Assembly: GCA_019914995.1 (NCBI GenBank)
Contig: CM034127.1
Coordinates: 10,602,001 to 10,666,000 of the forward strand
Direction: 5' to 3'
DNA: 64,000 nt
Source: Acanthochlamys bracteata
Taxonomy: Eukaryota; Streptophyta; Magnoliopsida; Pandanales; Velloziaceae
The notes beneath the pieces are model-generated. The model saw only the letters and a list, made by a program, of their open reading frames with translations. It was not told the DNA's origin and did not search any database. Numbering within the stretch: position 1 is the first letter of the stretch; the number at the start of each line of letters is the position of its first letter. A program made the translations under genes and the position numbers. Shown piece by piece: positions 39,731 to 49,467 of the stretch.

Positions 39731-40539
39731 TGAAAATAAAAACTAAATTAAGTTAAAAGTGATATAATATTATAAATAAAAACAATAAAAATAATAAATC
39801 TAGCTAATTATTATTTAGATAAGATTTAATCATACACCATATATAAAATTTAATAATTGTATAACCTACTCAATTAATAAAATATTTATATATTGTATAC
39901 TAAATTTATTATTTAAATATATAATTTTTTAATAATAATAATAATATAAATAGCAAATTTATAAGTACGATTTATAACAAAATATAAAAATGAGCAATAT
40001 AATACTAAATAGCACAAAATATATCAATAAAGGGGCACGGCCTCAATGGCATAGATCAATAATCCATAAAAACAAAGATTTATATTGGTTGACATCCACA
40101 AGCCCACTCTTTTCTATCCAAAGTGAGATTACATCTGTTAATATCTTTACTGCTCCAGAAAGAATAAATTCAAGAGTGAAAGCTACATATATAACTTTGA
40201 TGAAGACTTTGCATACATATGTAAACAATATAATTTTCAATTTCTTAAAGTTGTTATGTTACCAGAAAGAATATGTCAAATTTCTAATGCTACACGCTCA
40301 TACACAAAATTTTTATCCTGGATAACATTGCGACCTTCCAGTGAAAAAACAAGCTTGACAATTCCATATGCCTTCCATAGGATAGCTACACATATCTCCT
40401 CCATAGTTGGGAGATCAGAGTACTCAATCAGAAGCCTCTTATCCCAAAAATGCTCAATCTTCAATACACAATTCTTTAACCAGCAGTCCTGAAACTGGAT
40501 TCAACAGGCTATCTATCTTCAATATACAAGGTCTAACCC

Positions 40540-42213
40540 TCATGCTATAGTGGGCGCAGAATACTGCCTCGTCAGTGCACTGCCTAAGTCCCCACTTGAA
40601 TACCGCACTTTGAAGCTCTGAGCTCTTGTGGGCTTATGCTGGAAGAGTGACCCCAGCATCTTCTCCAGCATATCTGGACTATACTTCGCATACTTGCTTG
40701 AACTTGCATCCTGCTCCACCAAGGGGCCGTAAAGTTGCATAAAGCTTTTGTATGCAGGAACAATTGTCGTCATTAACTGCTTTGCTATCTTTTACCTCAA
40801 CTCCCTATCAGTGATAACCCAATTCAACTGCTTCTGGTACATGCAATCAAAGGCCTCGTTGAAAGCCTTCAACCGCTTCTTCACCAAGTCTCTTGCTGTT
40901 GCCCTTCCCCCAGAGAAGAGCACCAATCCCTCTTTGCTCAGCATGCTGGGAAGCCTCCCCCAGCTATCCCTCATGCACCCCGTTGCATAATACTCCTTAT
41001 ACTGCTCATGCTCCCGCAGCCACGATTCCCCTAGCAAATCACCGAGCTTGGTCCCCTTCAAGCTCTTATAGAAATGCCGATGCGTGTTCATCATGAACAA
41101 AAGTAACCCTGGACTACATCATCATACCCTTTTGACCACTGCTCGAAATTCAGCTCAACAGCTTTGACAATGTTAAGAATTGCATCCGTCAGCAATCTTT
41201 CCTAGAACTTCTCCTGCTTTCAGCTTCTATGTATAACCAAAACCTGTGTCAAGACTGGCCGGTACTCATCCCCCATAAGCTTGTTGCAGTAATCTGTTAT
41301 AAAACTAACAAGTCTAGGCACACCTGCATCAGCTGGTGGTGGCATTGGCCTCTGCCGCTCAACCTGAACTAACAATTCCCAGAAAATCTCGCAAGCGCCT
41401 TCAATAACTCTCTTGATCAAATCCTTAGTCAAACTCTGAATCTCAATACATGCCTTGCCACCAAATAATCGATTGAAGTCAGGCCTGAGCTTATGCAGTG
41501 TAGCAAAGATATCAAGCAACTTGAGCAGCTTGATCGGGTCTTTCTTGCATTCAGCCACACTTGCAGGGAACTGTAGAAATGCTGGTATACCTGCATCAGG
41601 CGCTAAGTTAGCAAAGCAACTATCTGCAGTACCTGGCGGTGCCCGATCAAATACCTCAACACAGAGCTTGTGTTCAGAATCAAACAAACACCGGACTGCA
41701 AACTCCACGTGCTTCCCCCACAAGCTAATAAACCCCTCCACCGCCTGAGCATCTTCGGAACGAATTTGCAAATAGTCCAATCCAAGAGAATCAAGACTCA
41801 CCTGTATATTCAATTCTCGAATTTCATTATACGCCGAAACGCATCGCTCCAATCTACCATTCGCAATCATTCTATCTAATATCGCCGCCCGTTTCTGAAT
41901 GACAGAAGCCGGCAGGGGTGGCGGCGTTAGTGTAGTTAACGCTGGAGAAGTTTCCGACTGTTCAAACAACAACGGCGAAGAATATTCCGACAATAGTTTT
42001 CTGAATTCTAAATCAAGCTTGTCTAGTGCTGAACAGAAAAGGCCGCTGTCGAGCGGAGCTTCTGAATTCTTCATCGAAAATCAAAGTGTTTGAGAGATTG
42101 TAGATATTTTGGATCAACTAGCGATTGATCAGAGAGGTAATCAATGATATCTTCAAGCCATGAGAGAGTAAGGGAAGAATTATCAAATAAAAATCTCAAC
42201 ACTTGCTCGAGTC
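40540..42213 (-). pseudogene. EXO70 exocyst subunit pseudogene inside a transposon
   Basis: EXO70 helps tether secretory vesicles to the plasma membrane; this copy is broken. Similarity starts at SRLEQVLRFLFDNSS and runs, without introns, through GKHVEFAVRCLFDSEHKLC, KDPIKLLKLLDIFATLHKL, DFNRLFGGKACIEIQSLT, VPRLVSFITDYCNKLMGDEY, GTKLGDLLGESWLREHEQYK, SGGRATARDLVKKRLKAFNE and YGPLVEQDASSSKY. Breaks: a frame change at about 42075-42085 after SLKHF; a stop where the family has Trp (after VIHRS, 41220); another stop six codons later; a frame change at about 41100 before MMNTHRHF; and a stop after TDREL at about 40792. The first 70-100 residues of a normal EXO70 are missing. Many plant EXO70 genes are single-exon, so lack of introns does not prove a retrocopy. 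I cannot fix the subfamily. Confidence 0.88.
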
Positions 42214-42465
42214 GAGACGCTTCTCTAGCGGAACCCAAGCTTCTAGAAGAATTCCTCGACAGACGTGTAGATGAAATGATCGCTGGCGGCATGGTGGAGG
42301 AGCTGGAGAGACGCTTCTCCAGCGGCGATGGAGAGAAAGAACATGTCGATTGAGAAAATGATCGGAGTGCCAGAGTTGAGAGAGTGCTTCAAGATGTCGG
42401 AGAGGTTAAGAAGAGAAGAAGATTAAGAGAGTGGTGAAGGAGATAAAATGAACGCTGGAATTAAG
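42211..42465 (+). pseudogene. Isopentenyltransferase (IPT) C-terminal fragment inside a transposon
   Basis: Adenylate or tRNA isopentenyltransferases start cytokinin synthesis or modify tRNA. The plus-strand frame at 42216-42353 reads EEFLDRRVDEMIAGGMVEEL, matching the RVDxMxxxGMVEE motif near the IPT C-terminus. After a frame change at about 42350 it reads KMIGVPELRECFKM, matching the IPT IGVPEL/F motif, and after another change at about 42430 it reads RVVKEIK, where IPTs have an (A/V)xEIKxN segment. The pieces are in family order but in three frames, so the fragment is non-functional. It abuts the EXO70 remnant head to head. The family call rests on two short motifs in the right order. Confidence 0.62.
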
Positions 42466-42596
42466 TTCGACGGAGAACTCGGCACAGTAACGAGGAACTA
42501 TAGTTCTCAGATCTATCTGTAATTGAAACGCGTGAACTCACCGGAACTCCAAATCAGGCGGGAGAAACTGGAGTTCCGGTGAATTGAAACACGCCC

Positions 42597-45045
42597 TTAG
42601 AATATACATTTGTTTGTTATATTTAACTAGAACTTGATTGAAATTGGGTGGACTAGTATATCTTCTAATGATACATTGGTTCTTCTTCCCTTGCAAACAC
42701 TGTTTCAATAGACATGCAATTTTTGCTCTTTGATATTTGATTGACATTTAATTCTCTGATTTGGAAGATTTTGTTGTGTACCCTATGGAATTGCTTATAG
42801 AAATAATGTGATATGTGAACAGCAAATAGATTTCAAGATTGATGTTTGATTAGCTACATTGTTTTATGATCCAACAACAGCACATTTAAACTTTACAAAC
42901 ATCCTTCAGGTGTTACAGAAGTGGAGAAGCAAGCTGTAGTGAAGGGATTATCAACCCCACCCGTAAACCCTCTTGGAGAGATGGCAAGAAAGAAGATGAA
43001 GACAGCTACTGCCAGGAATCCAGGTCAATTAGAGTTTAGTATGGAAATTTCACTGCCATTTTGGATAGTTCATTTTAAAAGAAATTTCACAGATACGCTG
43101 CAACTTGCAAAATATACTGCAAATTTGTGTGCACACATTATCAGGAATGTCTATCCTTTTATGCGCTTTCATATACTCACCTGCCTGTAAATGTACAACT
43201 GAATGGAATTTATTTCAATTGTGTCAACAACCTTTGCCTTGCCCATTAGTTTGTGACTCTCAGAACTGAGGAAAACTTACACCATCATTTCTCTTTCCTG
43301 TGACTGCTGAAGATGGGAACAAAAGCAAAAGCAGTTGCAGTTTTCTCCCAACCGCTTCTTGCAAGTTGGCTAATATATACCAGAAGCTTGAAGGTGCATC
43401 CTAGAAGTGCTCTCATTGTACACCACGTAATAATTAGCTAGGATTGTCCGTTATTTGTAAAGCAAGTTAGGGGTGGTTTGGGATTACTTTTAAGAAAGAA
43501 GGTTTTAATGAAGAGAAGCTTTTTTTGGGATTTTCTTAAAAACAGGTTTGTTTCTAGAATAAAAAATTATAGATATAATATTTGCTACATGATTATTTAT
43601 CTGTATTTTTTAAACTTTAAATTTTTTTTATAGTACTATAAAAAGAATTTTTGAAAAACATAAAGAATAGATGGAATAAATTATCATAAGCTATGCCAAA
43701 TAAGTCCTTAATCTTTCCTTCTTTTACACAAAAGGAAGAAAAGTAGAACTTGTCTATTGCCACATATACCTGATATTAAGAAGTCTTTAATTAAGAAAAC
43801 CGACCAATCACATCGACCTTCGGCGTTAAACTGACTAGATACCAATAAATCATAGTACTTAGCTCGAGTGGACTAAATTAAGCAGCATGCATGAAGAGCA
43901 TTTGAGAGTACTTAAAATAAAAATTATTTTACACTAAAATTTATATTGAAACTTTGTAATTTTGTCTAAAAAAATTATACTAATTTTATGATGTATAATT
44001 TATTTATAGTTTTTTAAATAATTTGTTGAGAAATAATTAGAAATAAAATTTTAAAAAATGGTAATTAGCATTATAAAACATTCCCGAAATCTGGTACTTG
44101 AAAATGATAACAGTGTTCAATTACCTTTGCTGTGCGGTCGCTTTCGTTCTTCGTCGTGGCTGACTCATATCCACGTAATAAAACTTGTCTTCTTAGTTCC
44201 TCCCTCATTGTCATTCATACTTTACATTGCAGGAGGAGGAAATTAAGTCATGCAGCAAAAAGGGGAAAAAAAAACAGAAAAAGTTGGGCTACAGCTAAAA
44301 CCTTTGCTATTCCCTCTCTGCCAAATGCTTAGCTTTGATGTTGATACACATTTCTCTATAGATGTCTTTGCAAACTAATTTATAATTAATAATTAGGCAA
44401 ATTAAACAACTACAGGAAACGAATAATCACATCTAGTTTTCTATTATGAAAACAACAAAACCCACTTCGGTGGGTGAAGTATAAACAGATTCTGTCAAAG
44501 TATTTACTTTTGAATTAGTTTGGGTTTTGCATGCAGGTATCTCTCCGCACTTTTTTCAAATCATTGAAATCCTTCGGCGCCTAACACCCTATCTAGATAT
44601 CATCATCCATAAATGATAAATTTCTTCCCCTCCTCTCTCTCGTCTTTATAATTCCCTCCAATTTTTCTTTGCTTACGAGTGGTCTTCCATGTGCTCTGGA
44701 ATCAGAGTTTATATAATACCACCAAAAAATGTAATCAACTTTTCTGTTCCAATTTCAGTCTCAAGTTCAAATAGAATAAAGAATTGGAAAGCACTTTTGC
44801 TTAATTTTTTATGAAATTTTTGCAAAAGAAATTTCGTAGCCAACTTCATTAAGAAAGATAATTAAGACGTGGTTGAAAGAGATGATATATAATTATTATC
44901 TAATTCTAATTCTTATATTCTCAAGTAATTTATAGCCTGTTGTCTATAAATAGGAGTTGTAGAATCCAAGGTGAACCCCTCTTTCTTCCCTTCCTTTTCC
45001 TCTTCTTTTGATTATTGAGTAAACCTTGGCAACTCTGTTCTTGAC
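42597..45045. other. Spacer with an exon-like segment
   Basis: About 42910-43023 looks like an exon: TTCAG acceptor, an open frame reading EKQAVVKGLSTPPVNPLGEM with a basic end, then CCAG/GTCAAT. I cannot connect it to a gene. About 43500-43700 and 43900-44060 are AT-rich MITE-like blocks. The last few hundred bases are the promoter and leader of the HIPP gene. Confidence 0.4.
44944..44952 (+). promoter_or_regulatory. TATA box of the HIPP gene
   Basis: CTATAAATA lies 94 bp before the HIPP start codon. With the usual 30-bp spacing it predicts a leader of about 65-70 bases, rich in CTT, which is ordinary for a strongly expressed plant gene. The site is inferred from the motif and position. Confidence 0.6.
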
Positions 45046-46772
45046 ATGGGTGAAGAAGCGAAGAAGGTAGACTAATTCAATTAGAATTGGCACATATTTG
45101 CAATGAAACATTGAAATGTAATGTTGTTGTGACTGTTTGGTGTGTAGGAAGAAGCAAAGGGAGAAGAAGCCAAGCCAGAAGAGAAGGCTGCTGCTGGTGA
45201 AGAAAAGGCAGCAGCTGAAGAAGAGAAGAAGGCTGAAGAGAAACCGGCCGCTGATGAAGAAAAGAAAGAAGAGAAACCGAAAGAAGAAGACGCAAAGCCA
45301 CCTCCTGTTGTGTTATCTGTCAACTTGCATTGTGTTGGATGTGCAAAGAAGCTCGAGCGATTAATCATGAAATGCAGAGGTACTCTTTAATTGTCTCCAT
45401 TTTTCCTCAATCATCTCGCAATCTCAAACTTCAGAGACGAAAAGAGACAGCTTTGTGATTCATGCATAATGGCACTAATGATCTATACGATAATCAGGTG
45501 TTGAAGGAGTGGACATAAACATGGAGGAGAACCTGGTGATGGTGAAGGGAATAGTGGACCCTCAAGCTCTGTGTACGCGAATCCAAAAGAAGATGATGAG
45601 GACTGTAAAAGTTGCATCTCCACTACAACCTGCCTATGGAGAGTACTCCACTCAACCACAACTGGTCGCTTCTCAGGTTAATTAATTATCTCCTTCTCCT
45701 ACAACAACTCTGCATCTGTACATCATAATGTAAAAGCTATATTTCCATGCATTTTATACAAAGGAAACTGTCTGTTTAAATCCACGTACATGGTTTAAGT
45801 GCTTACATTAAGTATACACAACATGTCTTGACACACGCGACGCTTGCGTGAAAGTTATGCGTATGTACATGCATACGTATGTAGATACATCAAAATGTAT
45901 GTCTTTATTTGGTAAAAATTTCTTATTCTTTGTTTGATATCGAATTCAGGTGGAAGGGATAAACACGGTAGAGCTAAATGTGAACATGCATTGCAATGCC
46001 TGTGCCCAACAACTCAGTAAAAGAATACTAAAGATGAGAGGTTTAACATCTGCTTCTCTTTAGTTTTGTGAAACGGGAAAAACATTTTAATTGTTTCAAT
46101 TTCTTAAGAAAATTTGGAGCGTCTGTTAAATAATTGTATGTTTGTAACAATAATGCAGGAGTTCAAACTGTAGAGACAGATGCAAAAGCAAGCAAGGTAA
46201 CCGTGACTGGGACCATGCAAGCAGAGAGACTCGTCAGCTACATTCACCGGCGCACGGGCAAACTTGCCACAATCGTTCCTCCGCCACCTCCACCACCACC
46301 TCAAGAGCAAGAGATTGAGAAAAAGAACGAAGAACCAGCAGCTGAGAATAAACCTGCAGGAGAAGAACAACAGAAGCCTAGTGCAGAAGAGAAGAAAGAA
46401 GAAGAGAACAAACCTGCAGCAGCAGAGGAAAACAAACCAGAAGAGAACAAAGCCGGGGAAGAGAAAAAAGAAGAAGCTGCGCCTGCAGCTCAAGAGAATT
46501 CTTCCGCTGATGTTAAAGAGAAGAAAGAAGCTGCGGAGGAGGCGCCACCAGTTTTGGGATACGTTATCAATGATTACGAACCGGCAAAAAGAATGATGTA
46601 CTATGCACCAGTGCACTTCATTGATCAACCGTTGCTGCCACATTATCATCATTTCCCCCCACCACCGCCGCCTCATTATTATCATCATCATCATCCTCCG
46701 CTGCATCCACAGCTTCTTCCACCACCACAACTCTTTAGTGACGAGAACCCAAATGCTTGTTCCGTAATGTAG
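45046..46772 (+). CDS. Heavy-metal-associated isoprenylated plant protein (HIPP), two HMA domains
   Basis: Five exons join in frame: 45046-45066, 45148-45379, 45498-45676, 45950-46040 and 46159-46772, for 378 residues. After a Lys/Glu/Ala-rich, charged N-terminus (about 5-57) come two HMA domains with metal-binding motifs CVGC (C69, C72) and CNAC (C159, C162). Next is a proline run, a second Lys/Glu-rich linker (about 235-310), a His/Pro-rich segment with a HHHH run, and the C-terminal prenylation motif CSVM (375-378). The family binds soft metals and attaches to membranes through the prenyl group; roles include cadmium and copper handling and stress signalling. Both HMA domains are split by introns at equivalent points (after KCRG and KMRG), fitting an old duplication. 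The first exon codes only seven residues. Confidence 0.93.
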
Positions 46773-49467
46773 CAACAAGTATTCTTTGATAATTAAGCAC
46801 CATCTATGTATGTACTCAATAATCTTCTGAGCAGTAAGCATCAAGGAAATCATACCAAATTCCCATTTTAGTGTAATTTTGGTATGTTTGATGTACATAT
46901 ATATTTGCGCAAAAATAACATGTAATGATACTATGATCATTAAGTGTGTATATATGAAATAGTCTCCATTATGATCTATATTTTACTTGGTTTGGGAATG
47001 ACCTTAATTTCCTACCATCAGAATTTCAAGATATATACTCTCTTGCAAACAAAGTAAAACTTGGGCCTTGATATATGCCTCTAGCAAGTCGCACTCTGCT
47101 GCATCATTGCAGAAACTTTTTCACAACTCAAGCGTATAGAAACTTCTTTTCGTGAAATTTTGTTGTCAATTTCATGTTGCATAAACAAAAATCAGGTATG
47201 AAAATTAAGGATTATGATAAAGGACTCTACACATGATGTGCCTTAGGTAAGGAACTAGTGATGCACTGCCAAACATGTATGAAAAGATGGATATTCTTTT
47301 GTTGTTAATCATAATTGAAGAATGGGTTTCATAAGGTACTCCAATCTTCTAGAGATTCAGGAGAGAGATGCAAGGTAAAGGTATCGCACATGGAAATGCT
47401 TTTCTCTAGCCTTAGGTTATTTTCCTATCACAAGAACCACTAGTACTTTGTAAGGAATAAAATTATTCTTTACCGTGGAGGAACATATCTTTACGTCCAA
47501 CAGAACTATAATTTGGTACTAAATTATAATTCCCAAGTTTGAACTGCATCTTGGTTGCTCCTTAGATGTAGAGGCACATTCGGTGAGACGCAGTGATCTT
47601 GTTAGAGTACACAAAAAGCAGAAAATTTGCAAGCAGAAAAATAAAATGTTTGCTTTGTCAGTGTGGAGTAAGTAGTGGGTTTTGTGTCTCACCAAAGCAG
47701 AGGAAGGAAAGTGAAGGCATGGTACTCTGTCGCTTTTCTAGTGAATCTCTCTACTTTACAACTACCAGCTGATGTGGATTACCAGGCACAGAAAGTTGAA
47801 TTCACATGCTCGCCTTCCTTGTATTGCTGAAGAAAACTATAATGTTGATTGGATCATTTGATTGTGGACATGAATTGATCAATGACAGAAACAATGTGCA
47901 ACACTCCCAGAATTATGCAACTTAAGCATGAAGAAAGAAACTCCTCAAAAATAGTAATACTGATTATTGAATTCAGGTGTACATTTCTACAAAATAACTT
48001 CAGCCACTACATAGCTTTACACGACCATTAGCTGCTATACAAATTAAACGGTAGTCTACATTTACTAATGAATAAGATTGTAATATCCTAATCTTTGTAA
48101 CTAATGAAGAGTAGGCAAATTTTATTAATGAATAACTCGTATACAGTTTTAGACTATGTAAAAATCTCTAGGCATTTTTAATGAACTCAATATCATTCAA
48201 GAAGCTTTTAGGGAGTGTTTCAAACACGCGTAAGTTTTGAAAAAACATGAAATGTAGGAGTAAAGTTTTTTAAAAAATAGGTTGAAAGTGTGGTTTAATT
48301 TTTAAATTTTAATTATTTTTGAAGTGGGTTGAAAGTTAAATTTTTTAATTGTTATCTTTTGAATGGGTTGAAACAAAAGTATAACAAATTTGAAGTATGA
48401 TTCTAAGTTCGGTTTACATTTGAAGAATGATTCTAACTACATTGAATCCAACTAAAATTTTCGAATACAGATATACACAACAGATAATAGCCTGTTAACC
48501 TGAACTGAACTTCTCAAAAACACGAAAACCAGAAAATATTATAACTTGTAATATCCGCATGCTGACCTTGAGACTGTTTCCCCGTCGTCGAGCAACTTAG
48601 CACCTCCAAGAAGCATTGCGACATGAGCATCATGTCTGCAAGCATGCATCAGTCTTCTACCTCACTCTTCTTCTGTTCCCTTTCCACCAATTCCTACTCC
48701 ATTATAACATTATCATCATCAATTTAGAAACATTTTCCTCGTAAATATATACCAGTTACCAAATTTGGGTTACCACAATCAGTAACAGAAGATTAAATGA
48801 ATCAAACTTTGTCAATCTTTATCTAACCTGTACAGGGAATTGGTGGCAGGAAGGAATATATAAGATCAACGTAATGATTGGTGGGCTAAAAGGGCTATGT
48901 TGAGCTAATATCTAATGATTATGTTAACTTCTCCCCTAACGTGGTTTAAAATGACCAACTTCTTATATTTCACTTGGACAATTGAATTGGTACAATTACA
49001 AACCAGTAAATCACCAGAATCATCGTTTCTTATAGATTTCAATGAAATAAGAAGAGCTAAAAGCCGATATACACTTAGCAGCAGAAGAACCAGTCTTTCC
49101 TGAGCATAAAAATTGCCGTTTAGCAGGACTTCATGGAAACAGATTGACTGCCATCAGAAGCAGCTTAGTATAATTTCCTCGTAGGCATATATGCCAAACG
49201 CTACAGTAGTACAAAGCAACCAACTTCAACAGATAATCATACCCCAGAGGCAAATTACAAGAAACACGATTGATTTTCTACAAACGACTGGGAGAAGTAC
49301 AACAACACGATTGTCAAGTGCCCAGCACTCAAGATAAACAGTATAACGAACTATATGCTAGAGCTTATATAAATAGCTCAGGAACAACCTGCAACAGCAA
49401 GGGCATCTCTTGTTAGACTCTAAGGACTATCTAAACAATTTACAAAACAGAAATCCCCATAGTTGAG
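46773..49467. other. Spacer between HIPP and the NAC gene
   Basis: The 3' ends of HIPP (plus) and the NAC gene (minus) face each other here. A transposon-end-like sequence lies at 48207-48375. The remainder shows no coding sequence. Confidence 0.5.
48207..48375 (+). mobile_element. Diverged end of the GGGCGTGTTTCAA element family
   Basis: TTTTAGGGAGTGTTTCAAA here matches TTTTAGGGCGTGTTTCAAA at the left end of the gene-carrying element at 39521. It is followed by diverged versions of the same subterminal repeats (GGTTGAAAGTGTGG, TTTTTGAAGTGGGTTGAAAG, GGGTTGAAAC). No matching right end was found nearby, so it is probably a truncated relative. Confidence 0.55.

Larger units (their letters stand above)
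39521..42596. mobile_element. Non-autonomous PIF/Harbinger-like element carrying gene fragments
   Basis: The left end starts GGGCGTGTTTCAA and the right end is its exact inverted copy, TTGAAACACGCCC (13 bp). The element is flanked by TTA on both sides (39518-39520 and 42597-42599), the duplication expected of PIF/Harbinger transposons. Just inside the left end are three diverged repeats of about 50 bp containing TGTTTCAATT and TTTGGAAGTG. Inside the right end is a hairpin, CACCGGAACTCCA paired with TGGAGTTCCGGTG. No transposase is seen in its 3076 bp. The interior holds an EXO70 remnant on the minus strand and an isopentenyltransferase tail on the plus strand, so it looks like a Pack-type element that has captured host gene pieces. 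Confidence 0.82.

Noticed and set aside
40043..40464. Two minus-strand frames (62 and 65 codons) at the left of the transposon interior
   Set aside because: They could be a third captured fragment (one reads FWDKRLLIEYSDLPTMEEI), but I cannot match them to any family, so they are not called.
46104..46940. 278-codon open frame on the minus strand, Phe/Trp/Arg-rich
   Set aside because: It is the antisense shadow of the Lys/Glu- and Pro/His-rich HIPP last exon.
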